Below are positions 35,679 to 45,090 of a stretch of 64,000 bases of DNA, piece by piece. Within the stretch, counting starts at the first letter, position 1, and every line of letters begins with the position of its first letter. The position numbers and the translations under genes were made by a program. The DNA is from Mycobacterium shinjukuense (lineage in GTDB: Bacteria; Actinomycetota; Actinomycetes; Mycobacteriales; Mycobacteriaceae), in the NCBI RefSeq assembly GCF_010730055.1, contig NZ_AP022575.1, positions 2,108,001 through 2,172,000 on the forward strand, written 5' to 3'. The notes beneath the pieces are model-generated. The model made no database searches, was not told where the DNA came from, and worked only from the letters and a program-made list of their open reading frames with translations.

Positions 35679-37979
35679 CTACGGGGAGCCGGCGCCGCCG
35701 GAGCCGCCGTCCCCGCCGAAACCACCGACACTTCCCCAGGGGCCCATCCCTGCGGCGCCCGGGTCGCCCTCTGCGCCGGGGTCGCCGGTAGAGCCCGTGC
35801 CGCCGGTCCCGCCGGTCCCGCCGGTGCCACCGGTGCCGCCTTCGCCGCCAGGGTCGATGCCGCCGTTGCCGCCGACCCCTCCTTCACCGCCCCGGCCGCC
35901 GTCGGCACCCGTGCCGAGCGCGTTGGAACCGCCGGTGCCGCCCTGGCCGCCTCGGCCGCCGGTGCCGCCGACCCCGGGGTCGGTGGGGCTGAACCCACCG
36001 TCGCCGCCGTTGCCGCCGACGCCCCCTTCACCGCCCTCAGCGGCGCTGCCGCCGGTGAAATTGGTGCTGCCGCCTTGGCCGCCGACACCGCCGGTGCCGC
36101 CGGTGCCGCCTTGGCCGGCGGTGCCGCCGGTACCGCCGGTGCCGATCGCGCCGCCAACGCCGCCGGTACCGCCATTGCCACCGTAGCCACCGGGGGTGGT
36201 CCCGTTGATGCCGTCGTCGTTATAGCCGGCGCCGCCGGCGCCGCCGGTGCCGCCCTGCCCACCTTGGCCGCCGCTGCCGTTGGTTCCGCCGTCGACGGCG
36301 TCGCCCCCGGTGCCGCCGGCGCCGCCTTGCCCACCTGGGCCACCGTTGAAGCCGTAGTCGAACGGCTGCGTGGCGTCGGCGCCGGTGCCACCGGCGCCGC
36401 CTTGACCGCCCTGGCCGCCCACACCGCCAACGCCCCCAATGCCCATGGCGCCGCCGTCGGTCCCGACACCCGCGCTACCAGCAGTGCCACCGGTACCGCC
36501 CTGCCCGCCCGCGGCACCGCCGCCGGGGCTGGTCCCGGTGCCGATGTTGGCGCCGCCGGCCCCGCCGGTACCGCCCTGACCGCCCATGCCTCCTTGGCCA
36601 CCGGCACCGCCGCCGACCCCGCCGATGCCCGCGCCCCCGGAGCCGCCCTGACCGCCGGCCCCACCCATGCCGCCCTGGGCACCCGCAGTGGGCGCGGTCG
36701 GGTCGTCGAGACCAGCAGCGCCAGTGCCGCCCTGGCCACCTTTACCGCCGGTGCCGCCGACCCGCCGGTGCCGTTGGCGCCCGCCGCACCACCGTCGGTT
36801 CCCGAACCACCCACACCAGCACTGCCACCGGTACCGCCCTGACCGCCCGTGGCGCCGTCGCCGCCGCCGGTGTCCGCCCGGCCGCCGCCACCGCCCGCCG
36901 CCCCGCCCACGCCGCCGGCCCCACCCTGACCGCCGGCCCCACCCATGCCGCCCAGGTTGCCCCCGGTGGGCGCGGTCGGGTCGCTAACGCCGGCTATGCC
37001 GGTGGCGCCGGCCCCGCCGGTACCGCCGGTCCCGCCGACCCCGCCAGTCCCTATGCCACCCGCGTGGCCGGCGCTACCGAACCACGCACCAGCGCCGCCG
37101 GCCCCGCCGACCCCGGCGCTACCGCCGACTCCACCGGTACCACCGGTCGCAGCCGGTGCATTGACGTCCACACCAGCGCCGCCGGTCCCGCCCGTCCCGC
37201 CGGCGCCGCCAACACCGCCAACGCCACCATCACCGCCAGCACCCAACAGCCCAGCGAACCCTAACATGGCCCTGCCGGCCCTGCCGGCCCGCCGGCCCCC
37301 GGCCCCGTCACCGCTTGCCCGCGACGCCAGCGACACCCGCACCGGCCCACCGCCGGCCCCTGCCACCGCCGGCCCGCCATGCCGATCGCCACCGCCGGCC
37401 GCACACCGCCGGCCCGCCATTACCGGCCTTGCCCGCCACGCCGGCACCGCCGGCCCCGCCGGCCCCGCCGGCACCCCACAGTCCCGCCGACCCGCCAGCC
37501 CCGCCAGCATGGCCGGTCGCGCCCGACCCACCGTTGCCGCCGTTGCCAATCAGGATCCCGCCAGCCCCACCGGGCTGCCCCGTCCCCGGCGCGCCGTCGG
37601 CGCCGTTGCCGATCAGCGGGCGCCCAAACAGCATGTTGGTGGGCGCATTGATCAGGCTCAGGATGTCCTGCTCCAGGACCTGCAGGGGTGACGCGTTCAG
37701 GGCTTCGGCGGCCGCATACGCGTCACCGCTCGCAGCTATAGCCCGCACGAATTGGTCATGAAACGCCGCCGCCTGCGCGCTGAGCGCCTGAAAGTCCCGC
37801 GCATAGCTGCCGAACAACCGTGCGATCGCCGCGGACACTTCGTCGCTACCGGCGGCCAGTATCTCCGTCGTCGATGCGGCCGCCGCCGAGTTAGCCGCCC
37901 TGATCGTCGACCCGATCCCGGTCAACTCGCTCGACGCTGCCGCCAACGCCTCCGGCACAGCGATCACAAATGACGACAT
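35679..37979 (-). pseudogene. PE_PGRS gene with two compensating frameshifts
   Basis: The PE domain is intact: MSSFVIAVPEALAAASSELT at the start, then about 95 residues and the linker NMLFGRPLIGNGADG. Glycine-rich PGRS repeats follow. The original frame runs into a stop at 37308. Between about 37390 and 36770 the GGxGGxGG pattern is found in a second frame, and from about 36765 to the stop at 35679 it returns to the first frame. Translation from the PE start therefore yields only 223 residues. The locus may be a decayed PE_PGRS, a phase-variable one, or the result of sequence errors in GC-rich repeats. No PE_PGRS sits here in H37Rv as I recall it. Confidence 0.75.
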
Positions 37980-38118
37980 CTGCGGCTCCCATCACTCGGG
38001 CCGGCCGCTCATCAGCGCGCCCACACCCGCAAGGCAAGGCTATGCAGCCCGAATATCAGCTTCCAGCAGAAGATTTCGAACAGAATGTTGCGTTATCAGC
38101 AACTACTGTGCGCACTTG

Positions 38119-39171
38119 TCACGACTGTGCCGCGGGCCCGCTCGCGGCGGCAGCCACCTCGTCGATGACCGTGTGGACGAACCGCATCTTCTCCAACACC
38201 GCGGGCGGCAGCACGAAGGGGTACAGGTCGTCGTGGCCCATCGACCTGTTCACCATGTTCAGCGACCACGACAACGGCAGCCACATGTCGATGATGGTGG
38301 GAAAAGCGCTGGGGCCCAACGGCTGCCGATCAAAGGTGGCCGACGCCGGCGCCAGGCCGCACCAGGCGCAGGTGTCCAGGGTGTCGCGGATGTGCAGGTA
38401 GTGGGCGAACGTCTCGGCCCAATCCTCGGCGGCGTGCATGGTCGCATACGACGACACGAAGCGCTCCCGCCAGCCCTCGGGCACGCCGTCGCGGTAATGC
38501 CGGTCCAGCGCCTGCTGGTAATCGGCGTCGGGGTCGCCGAACAGCCCACGGAACCGCGCCAGGTAGTCACCTGAGCCGGAGATCAGCCGGAAGAAGTAGT
38601 AGTGCCCGACCTCGTGGCGAAAGTGCCCCAGCAGGGTCCGGTAGGGCTCGTCCATCTCGACCCGCAGCTGCTCGCGGTGCACGTCGTCGCCCTCGGCCAG
38701 ATCCAGGGTGATGACGCCGTTGTCGTGCCCGGTGGTCACGGCCTCGTGCGCACTAGACAGCAGCCGGAATGCCAGCCCGCGGTTGGGATCCTGGTCGCGT
38801 CCGACGACCGGCAGTTTCAGCTCGTGCAGCTCGGCGACCAGCCGCCGCTTGGCCGCCTCGGCCCGGGCGAACACCGCCAAGCCGACACCGTCGGCGTCGT
38901 TGGGTCGCTCCACGGTCAGCGCGCACGACGCACACAGGCCGCCGGGCCGATCGACAGGGACCAGCCAATTGCATTCGGCGCGATGCAGATTGGCGCACAA
39001 CCGATAGTCGCTGGCGGCAACGGCGCCGGCATGCTCGCCCCCCTCGCCGTGGGCGATCACCAACAGGGCCATCTGGTCAAGCGAGAACCCCAGGGCGCTG
39101 CCGCACGACAGGCACGCGGAGTTCTCGAACGTCAAGCGCTGACCGCAGTTGGGGCAGTGGAAGTCACGCAT
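38119..39171 (-). CDS. Zinc-binding metallopeptidase-like protein, Rv2568c equivalent
   Basis: The 350-residue protein starts MRDFHCPNCGQRLTFENSACLSCG, an N-terminal zinc ribbon of four Cys. In the middle it has HFRHEVGHYYFFRL, an HExxH zinc-protease signature, and a distant acidic helix (AAEDWAETFAHYLHI) can give the third ligand. A second Cys pair (CAWCGLAP) follows. The family (DUF4344-like or zinc_ribbon_15 putative metallopeptidase) is uncharacterised. It overlaps the transglutaminase-like gene by 8 bp. Context suggests that it processes peptides or proteins with the Rv2566-Rv2569c set. Confidence 0.85.
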   Translation of the reverse strand: MRDFHCPNCGQRLTFENSACLSCGSALGFSLDQMALLVIAHGEGGEHAGAVAASDYRLCANLHRAECNWLVPVDRPGGLCASCALTVERPNDADGVGLAVFARAEAAKRRLVAELHELKLPVVGRDQDPNRGLAFRLLSSAHEAVTTGHDNGVITLDLAEGDDVHREQLRVEMDEPYRTLLGHFRHEVGHYYFFRLISGSGDYLARFRGLFGDPDADYQQALDRHYRDGVPEGWRERFVSSYATMHAAEDWAETFAHYLHIRDTLDTCAWCGLAPASATFDRQPLGPSAFPTIIDMWLPLSWSLNMVNRSMGHDDLYPFVLPPAVLEKMRFVHTVIDEVAAAASGPAAQS

Positions 39172-40141
39172 GCAGCGTGTCACCCTCGAACGGGACGACA
39201 TCGACGGCGACGTCGATCACGCTGTGCTCGGAGTTGGTGTAGATGATGCCGCGCAGCGGCGGCACGTCGGCGTAGTCGCGGCCGCGACCGACGGCGATGT
39301 AGCGCTGGTCGACCAGCTGGTCGTTGGTGGGATCCAGGCCCAGCCACTCGAACTGACCTGGCTGCTGGGGCGTCCACACCGTCGCCCAGGCATGGGTGGC
39401 GTCGATGCCGATCATCCGATCCTTTCCCGGCGGCGGGTCGGTGGCCAGATACCCCGACACGTAACAGGCCGCCAGACCGTTGGCGCGCAGGCAAGCGATC
39501 GCCAGCCTGGCAAAGTCTTGGCATACCCCTTCCCGCGCCCGCAGAACCTCGGCGACTCTGGTGGAGACGGTGGTCGACCCCGACCGGTAGGAGAAGTCGC
39601 GGTAGATCCGCGCGGCGAGGTCGCGCAGCACCTCCACCAACGGGCGTTCCGGCACGAAGCTGGGGGCCGCGTACTCCCGCACCTCGTCGGTGATCTCCGG
39701 CGGGTTCAGGTCCAGGGTGAAATCGACCGCCAGCGCCCCCTGCGGCCCGCTCGGCCGGGCGGCCTCCCATCGCTGCAGGGCCGGCCCGCTGGTGTAGAGC
39801 CCGTCACCGGGCGGGGCCACATCGACGATGGAGTCGCTGGTGATCGTCAAGATGCGGTGCGGCTCGGTGACGTGGAAATAGGAGCTGATGTTGCCGTAAC
39901 TGTCGCGGCTGGTGGAGCTGTCGGCGGGGGTCGGCTCAACGATCAGCCGGTGCGCGACACACCGCTGGCGCAGCGAGTCCCGCGGGGTGAGAAAACCACG
40001 GCCATACGAGCTGGTGACGACGTCGGAATAGCGGTATTCGGTGCGGTGCGTGACACGCCAACGCTTGGTGGCCGGGGCACCGGGCAGGTCGTCAATCGGC
40101 AACGACAACGGCTCACTCCTGACTGCTCGACGCTGGCCCAC
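39164..40141 (-). CDS. Transglutaminase-like cysteine peptidase, Rv2569c equivalent
   Basis: The protein of up to 325 residues has an N-terminal beta-sandwich transglutaminase domain (about 25-110) and the core with the catalytic triad. Cys lies in GVCQDFARLAIACLRANG, His in DATHAWATVW and Asp in WLGLDPTNDQ. The fold is shared with the N-terminal part of the protein at 29620. The start is uncertain: GTG 40141 is the longest choice and internal starts near LSLPIDDLP would match the shorter Rv2569c. It lies upstream of and overlaps the HExxH protein gene. No signal peptide is seen, so it should act in the cytosol. Confidence 0.86.
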   Translation of the reverse strand: MGQRRAVRSEPLSLPIDDLPGAPATKRWRVTHRTEYRYSDVVTSSYGRGFLTPRDSLRQRCVAHRLIVEPTPADSSTSRDSYGNISSYFHVTEPHRILTITSDSIVDVAPPGDGLYTSGPALQRWEAARPSGPQGALAVDFTLDLNPPEITDEVREYAAPSFVPERPLVEVLRDLAARIYRDFSYRSGSTTVSTRVAEVLRAREGVCQDFARLAIACLRANGLAACYVSGYLATDPPPGKDRMIGIDATHAWATVWTPQQPGQFEWLGLDPTNDQLVDQRYIAVGRGRDYADVPPLRGIIYTNSEHSVIDVAVDVVPFEGDTLHA

Positions 40142-40223
40142 ACGGCCGCCCCGTCACCCGCCGCGCCGCTGCGGCACGGCCAATGCGGTACCAAGCGCAC
40201 CCTATCGGGCGCACAATCAAGAC

Positions 40224-40613
40224 GTGGCCACCTGGGACGACGTTGCCCGCATTGTCGCTGAGCTGCCCCTTACCGCCGAGCGGTCGCCGCGTGACTGGCG
40301 GGTCGGCAAGAAACCGCTGGCGTGGGAGCGGCCGCTGCGACCGTCCGACCGGGAAGCTTTGATCAGGGCCGGGTCGGAACCGCCGGACGGCGACATCCTG
40401 GCCGTGCGGGTGTCGGACGAGGGTGTCAAGTTCGCCTTGATCGCCGACGAGCCGGAGGTGTATTTCACCACCCCGCATTTCGACGGGTATCCCGCGGTGC
40501 TGGTCAAGCTGGCCGCGATCGAGGTACCCGGCCTCGAGGAGCTGATCACCGAGGCCTGGCTGACGCAGGCCCCGAAAAAGCTGGCGCAGGAGTTCCTCAC
40601 GGACTCACCGTGA
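40224..40613 (+). CDS. MmcQ/YjbR family protein, Rv2570 equivalent
   Basis: The 129-residue protein starts at GTG 40224 (ATWDDVARIVAELP). It shows the YjbR-like double-wing fold pattern: WRVGKKPLAWERPL, VKFALIADEPEVYFTTPHFDGYPAVLVKL and a C-terminal helical LITEAWLTQAPKKLAQEFL. The family binds DNA or nucleic acid in structure-based proposals; function is unknown. Its 3' end overlaps the convergent FUSC-like gene by 9 bp. Length equals the M. tuberculosis protein. Confidence 0.85.
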   Translation: MATWDDVARIVAELPLTAERSPRDWRVGKKPLAWERPLRPSDREALIRAGSEPPDGDILAVRVSDEGVKFALIADEPEVYFTTPHFDGYPAVLVKLAAIEVPGLEELITEAWLTQAPKKLAQEFLTDSP

Positions 40614-41675
40614 GCCCGAGGGCTGACCGTGGGGCCGCTCGATCACCTGTTGCAGGTCGTCGGCGCAGACATGCACGATGTCGGCGAGCACCACCTCGGA
40701 TCTGCTGCGGGCCCGTGCTTGCAAGTCCACGGCCTGGCGGCGGGCCGCGGCGGCATGCTCGGCCGCCGTCGCGGGATCCTCGTCGGCCAGCGCCGTGCCC
40801 GCCGCGAGGTCGGCAAGCGCGCCGCGCACGGATTGCGGAACCTCCGCGGCGCCCAACCGGGTGATCGCCCGGGTCAGCTGCACCACGCAGCTGACCAGCA
40901 TCCCCAATCGGGCCGACTGCAGGTCGACGTCGCGAATGGCGGCACGCGCCGCCCATCGGCGGGGCGCTCTGCGGGACACCAGGACGGCCGTAGCGCGGGC
41001 CTCGATCAGCCCGCTCAGCTGATGGTGCAGTCGATCGAAGGCGGACAGCGGCCAGTCGGGACCGGCGCGGTCGGGATCATTCACCGCAGTCGCGGCCGCG
41101 GCCAAGGTGTCGTGCAGGGCGGTCAGCACCTCGGCGCGCGCCGCGCACAGCATGCCCACCGGGTCGGCAGGAAACAGCAGCATGGCGAACACCAGGGCCA
41201 GGCCGCCGCCAATCAGCGAATCGAACAAGCGCTCGGCGACCACCCCGCCGGTCGGAGCGAACACCAAGACCAGCACCGACGAGACGGCGGTCTGGTTGAC
41301 GAACATCAAGCCCTGCGCGATGAAGCCACGCGCGATCAGCACCGCGACGCTCAGCGAGATCAACACCGCCACACCCATGGCGAGGGGACCGGCACCGAGC
41401 ACGGCGTGCACGCCCGCACCCAGGACAATCCCCAGTGCCACCCCGACGATCATCTGGGTGGCACGTCGTGCCCGCAGAACATTGGTCGCCGACATGCACA
41501 CCACCGCGGAGATCGGCGCGAAGAACGGCTGGGGATGGGCGAGCACGTCATGGGTGAGATACCAGGCGAGGCTGGCGGCGACCGAGGTCTGAGTGATCGG
41601 CCACAACGCGGCGCGCAGGCGTTGGGCGACAGCAAGGCCGCCGGCGGCCGCCCTGCCCAGCAGCGAAGTGTGCAT
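40605..41675 (-). CDS. FUSC-family membrane protein, Rv2571c equivalent
   Basis: The 356-residue protein has about six hydrophobic segments in its first 180 residues (for example WPITQTSVAASLAWYLTHDVL, ISAVVCMSATNVL, GVALGIVLGAGVHAVLG and GGGLALVFAMLLFPADPVG). A cytosolic helical C-terminus follows. This is the aromatic-acid exporter/fusaric acid resistance (FUSC) organisation. Substrate is unknown. It lies downstream of aspS and is separated from it by a long palindromic terminator, so it is probably transcribed from its own promoter. Confidence 0.85.
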   Translation of the reverse strand: MHTSLLGRAAAGGLAVAQRLRAALWPITQTSVAASLAWYLTHDVLAHPQPFFAPISAVVCMSATNVLRARRATQMIVGVALGIVLGAGVHAVLGAGPLAMGVAVLISLSVAVLIARGFIAQGLMFVNQTAVSSVLVLVFAPTGGVVAERLFDSLIGGGLALVFAMLLFPADPVGMLCAARAEVLTALHDTLAAAATAVNDPDRAGPDWPLSAFDRLHHQLSGLIEARATAVLVSRRAPRRWAARAAIRDVDLQSARLGMLVSCVVQLTRAITRLGAAEVPQSVRGALADLAAGTALADEDPATAAEHAAAARRQAVDLQARARSRSEVVLADIVHVCADDLQQVIERPHGQPSGSR

Positions 41676-41723
41676 AGCGCTTGCTTACCGCAGCGCGGAC
41701 CGCCGATCTAGGCCTTGCCTGCC

Positions 41724-41789
41724 ATCGCGAGCAGACGCAAAATCCCCCGAACGCACGGCGTTTCGGGGGATTTTGCGTCTGCTCGCGAT
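41724..41789. terminator. 28-bp palindromic terminator-like element after aspS
   Basis: Positions 41724-41751 pair without mismatch to 41762-41789 around a 10-nt loop. The outer arm is TCGCGAGCAGACGCAAAA and the inner arm ends in CCCCCGAA. It begins 2 bp after the aspS stop. The core GCAGACGCAAAA also forms the outer stem of the element at 55257-55309, so the two belong to one dispersed family. Confidence 0.75.
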
Positions 41790-41791
41790 AC

Positions 41792-43564
41792 TTAGGCCTT
41801 GGCGTCGATGCCGGATTCCTTGCGCTGCTGGGCGGTGATCGGGGCCGGGGCGTCGGTCAGCGGGTCGACCCCGCCGCCGGTCTTGGGGAAGGCGATCACC
41901 TCCCGGATCGAGTCGGCCCCGGCCAACAGCGCGGTGGTCCGGTCCCAGCCGAACGCGATCCCGCCGTGTGGCGGTGCGCCAAACATGAAGGCCTCCAACA
42001 GGAATCCGAACTTCTCTTCGGCCTCGGCCTTGTCCAGACCCATCACCGCGAACACCCGTTCCTGGATGTCGCGGCGGTGGATACGGATCGAACCGCCGCC
42101 GATCTCGTGGCCGTTGCAGACGATGTCGTAGGCGTCGGCCAGCACGCCGCCCGGATCGGATTCGATGCTGTGCTCCCACTCCGGCTTGGGCGCGGTGAAG
42201 GGGTGATGCACCGCGGTCCACGCCCCGGAGCCGACCGCGACCTCACCGGCGGCGGCGGCCTCGTCGGCGGGTTCGAACAACGGCGGGTCAACCACCCAGA
42301 CGAACGACCACGCGTCCGGGTCGATCAGGCCCAGGCGGTTGGCGATCTCGATGCGGGCCGCGCCCAGCAGCGCCCGCGACGACTTGACCGGACCCGCCGA
42401 AAAGAAGATGCAGTCCCCGGGGTTGGCTCCGACATGGGCGGCAAGGCCCTCGCGTTCGGTCTCGGTGAGGTTCTTGGCCACCGGGCCGGCCAGGGCGCCC
42501 CCAGATGACGCGTCGCCGACGAGCACGTAGGCCAGGCCCCGATGTCCGCGCTGTTTGGCCCACTCCTGCCAGCCATCCAGCGTGCGTCGCGGCTGCGACG
42601 CCCCGCCGGGCATCACGACGGCGCCGACATACGGCGCCTGGAAAACGCGAAATGTGGTGTCCCTGAAAAACTCCGTGCACTCGACGAGTTCCAGCCCGAA
42701 CCGCAGGTCGGGCTTGTCGGTGCCGAATCGGCGCATGGCTTCGGCGTAGGTGATGCGCGGGATCGGCGTCGCAAGCCGGTAGCCGATCAGCGCCCACAAT
42801 TCGGTCAGGATCTCCTCGGAGATCGCGATGACGTCGTCGGCGTCGACGAAGCTGAGCTCCATGTCGAGCTGGGTGAATTCCGGCTGACGGTCGGCACGGA
42901 AGTCTTCGTCGCGGTAGCAGCGGGCGATCTGGAAGTAGCGTTCCATCCCGGCCACCATCAGCAGCTGCTTGAACAGCTGCGGGCTCTGCGGCAGGGCGTA
43001 GAACGAACCGGGGTGCAGCCGGGCCGGCACCAGAAAGTCGCGCGCCCCTTCCGGCGTCGAGCGGGTGATCGTGGGCGTCTCGATCTCGACGAAGTCGTGC
43101 CGCGCCAGCACCGCGCGCGCAGCGGCATTTACCTTGGAACGCAATCGGATTGCCGCGGCGGGGCCGTCGCGGCGCAGGTCGAGGTAACGGTACTTCAACC
43201 GCAACTCCTCGCCCGCGGGCTCGTCCAGCTGGAACGGCAGCGGCGCGCATTCACCCAGCACCGTCAGCGAGGCGGCGTTGACCTCGATATCGCCGGTGGC
43301 GATCTCGGGGTTAGCGTTGCCTTCCGGGCGGATCTCCACCACGCCGTGCACGGCGATGCAGAACTCGGCGCGCAGCCGATGCGCCTGTGCCAGCACGTCG
43401 GGGGCGCGGAACACCACCTGTGCGATGCCGGAGGCGTCGCGCAGGTCGATGAAGATGACGCCGCCGTGGTCGCGGCGGCGCGCCACCCAGCCGGCCAGCG
43501 TCACCTGCTGCCCGGCGTCGCTTTCCCGTAGCGCACCTGCGGCGTGGCTGCGCAGCACAAACAA
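41792..43564 (-). CDS. aspS: Aspartyl-tRNA synthetase AspS (bacterial type)
   Basis: The 590-residue class II enzyme charges tRNA-Asp; mycobacterial forms are non-discriminating and also make Asp-tRNA-Asn. The OB-fold anticodon domain spans about 1-105 (GWVARRRDHGGVIFIDLRD). Motif 2 is in ARCYRDEDFRADRQPEFTQLD (split near residue 215-235). The bacterial insertion domain lies about 290-420. Motif 3 is FGWDRTTALLAGADSIREV near residue 535. It is followed closely by the palindromic terminator. Confidence 0.98.
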   Translation of the reverse strand: MFVLRSHAAGALRESDAGQQVTLAGWVARRRDHGGVIFIDLRDASGIAQVVFRAPDVLAQAHRLRAEFCIAVHGVVEIRPEGNANPEIATGDIEVNAASLTVLGECAPLPFQLDEPAGEELRLKYRYLDLRRDGPAAAIRLRSKVNAAARAVLARHDFVEIETPTITRSTPEGARDFLVPARLHPGSFYALPQSPQLFKQLLMVAGMERYFQIARCYRDEDFRADRQPEFTQLDMELSFVDADDVIAISEEILTELWALIGYRLATPIPRITYAEAMRRFGTDKPDLRFGLELVECTEFFRDTTFRVFQAPYVGAVVMPGGASQPRRTLDGWQEWAKQRGHRGLAYVLVGDASSGGALAGPVAKNLTETEREGLAAHVGANPGDCIFFSAGPVKSSRALLGAARIEIANRLGLIDPDAWSFVWVVDPPLFEPADEAAAAGEVAVGSGAWTAVHHPFTAPKPEWEHSIESDPGGVLADAYDIVCNGHEIGGGSIRIHRRDIQERVFAVMGLDKAEAEEKFGFLLEAFMFGAPPHGGIAFGWDRTTALLAGADSIREVIAFPKTGGGVDPLTDAPAPITAQQRKESGIDAKA

Positions 43565-43664
43565 CCCCCTTCACCGGAAACGATTGCCCAGTCTAGAGGC
43601 CGGCATCATCACCGGGCGCATGGCGCTGGCCACGGCCGGCGACGGCCCCGGTTAGGTTAGGACC

Positions 43665-44168
43665 ATGTTCCCCTGCGAGCGCGTCGACGTGAGCTTCACC
43701 GATACCGCGCCATACCGCTTCCGCAATAGCGTCGATCTGGCCATCACGCCCCAGCAGCTGTTCGAGGTCCTCGCCGACGCCCAGTCCTGGCCGCGGTGGG
43801 CGACGGTGATCACCACGGTGACCTGGACCAGTCCCGCACCGCTCGGCGTCGGCAGCACCCGCACCGTCGAAATGCGCGGAGGCATCGTCGGTGACGAAGT
43901 GTTCCTCGTGTGGGAACCGGTCACCCGCATGGCGTTTCGTTTCAACGAATGCTCCACCCGGGCCGTCGCCGCGTTCGCCGAAGATTACCGGGTCGAGGCC
44001 ATCCCGGGAGGCTGCCGGCTGACCTGGACGATGGCGCAGAAGCCCGCCGGCGCGGCGCGGCTGGGGATGTTCGTGTTTCGGCCGCTGTTGAACCTGGTTT
44101 TTCGCCGCTTCCTGACCAACCTGCGCCGTTACACCGACACCCGGTTCGCCGCCGCGGACCCGCGTTAG
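43665..44168 (+). CDS. SRPBCC (polyketide cyclase/START-like) protein, Rv2574 equivalent
   Basis: The 167-residue protein has the helix-grip pattern: FRNSVDLAITPQQLFEVLAD, then SWPRWATVITTVTW and a C-terminal long helix (FVFRPLLNLVFRRFLTNLRRYTD). Such domains bind hydrophobic ligands such as lipids or polyketides. The ligand is unknown. It starts at ATG 43665, divergent from aspS, and lies 37 bp upstream of the duplicated zinc protease genes, with which it may be co-transcribed. The H37Rv neighbour Rv2573 (a panE-like gene) is missing between aspS and this gene. Confidence 0.83.
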   Translation: MFPCERVDVSFTDTAPYRFRNSVDLAITPQQLFEVLADAQSWPRWATVITTVTWTSPAPLGVGSTRTVEMRGGIVGDEVFLVWEPVTRMAFRFNECSTRAVAAFAEDYRVEAIPGGCRLTWTMAQKPAGAARLGMFVFRPLLNLVFRRFLTNLRRYTDTRFAAADPR

Positions 44169-44205
44169 GCTGGGTGCCTGCCGCGCCAGTTTTCGGGAGC
44201 ATGCG

Positions 44206-45081
44206 ATGACCTTCAACGAAGGTATGCGGATCGACACCAGCACCGCGTCGTCCTCGGGCGGTGGTGGCGGTCGGACGATCGCCATGGGCGGCGGCATCGG
44301 CGGGCTGCTGTTGGTGGTGGTCGCGGTGCTCCTCGGCGTGGATCCCGGCCAGGTCGCCAACCAGCAGGACATCAGCGACGTCGCGGCGCCCGGGTTCGAT
44401 CTGAGCCGGTGCCAGACCGGGGCCGACGCCAACAAGTACGTGCAGTGCCGCGTGGTGGCCACCGGCAATTCGGTGGACGCGGTGTGGAAGCAGTTGCTGC
44501 CCGGCTACACCCGGCCACATGTGCGGCTGTTCATCGGCCAGGTGGGCACCGGCTGCGGGTCGGCCACCAGCGACATCGGGCCGTTTTACTGCCCGGTGGA
44601 CAAGACGGCATACTTCGACACCGACTTCTTTGGGGTGCTGGTCACCCAATTCGGTTCCAGCGGTGGACCATTCGCCCAGGAGTACGTGGTGGCCCACGAA
44701 TACGGCCACCACGTGCAGAACCTGGCGGGGGTGCTTGGCCGCGCCCAGCAGGGCGCGCAGGGCGCAGCGGGCAACGGCGTGCGCACCGAGCTGCAGGCCG
44801 ACTGTTATGCCGGGATCTGGGCGCACTACGCGTCCACCGTCAAACAGGAAAGCACCGGGGTGCCCTACCTGCAGCCGTTGAGCGACAAGGACATCCACGA
44901 CGCCCTCTCGGCCGCGGCGGCGGTGGGCGACGACCGCATCCAGCAGCAGGCGACCGGGCGAACCAATCCCGAATCCTGGACGCACGGTTCGGCCGTGCAA
45001 CGGCAGAAGTGGTTCACCGTCGGCTACCAGACCGGCAACCCCAGCCAGTGCGACACCTTCGATGCCGCCGATCTCGGATAG
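44206..45081 (+). CDS. YpfJ-family neutral zinc metallopeptidase, copy 1 (Rv2575-like)
   Basis: The 291-residue protein has one membrane anchor near residues 24-45 (TIAMGGGIGGLLLVVVAVLLG) and an outer catalytic domain. The zinc-protease motif is VVAHEYGHHVQN; the third ligand region is TELQADCYAGIWAHY. MTFNEG is the family start. The preceding DIGPFYCPVDKTAYFDTDFF is strongly conserved. Substrates are unknown. A second copy begins 9 bp after its stop; the two match over nearly their whole length, so this is a tandem duplication of the single Rv2575 gene. Confidence 0.87.
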   Translation: MTFNEGMRIDTSTASSSGGGGGRTIAMGGGIGGLLLVVVAVLLGVDPGQVANQQDISDVAAPGFDLSRCQTGADANKYVQCRVVATGNSVDAVWKQLLPGYTRPHVRLFIGQVGTGCGSATSDIGPFYCPVDKTAYFDTDFFGVLVTQFGSSGGPFAQEYVVAHEYGHHVQNLAGVLGRAQQGAQGAAGNGVRTELQADCYAGIWAHYASTVKQESTGVPYLQPLSDKDIHDALSAAAAVGDDRIQQQATGRTNPESWTHGSAVQRQKWFTVGYQTGNPSQCDTFDAADLG

Positions 45082-45090
45082 CGGCCCGCG

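Noticed and set aside
35674..37761. Long plus-strand frames of Pro-rich sequence opposite the PE_PGRS gene
   Set aside because: They are the antisense reading of glycine-rich PGRS codons and have no ribosome binding site or conserved content.
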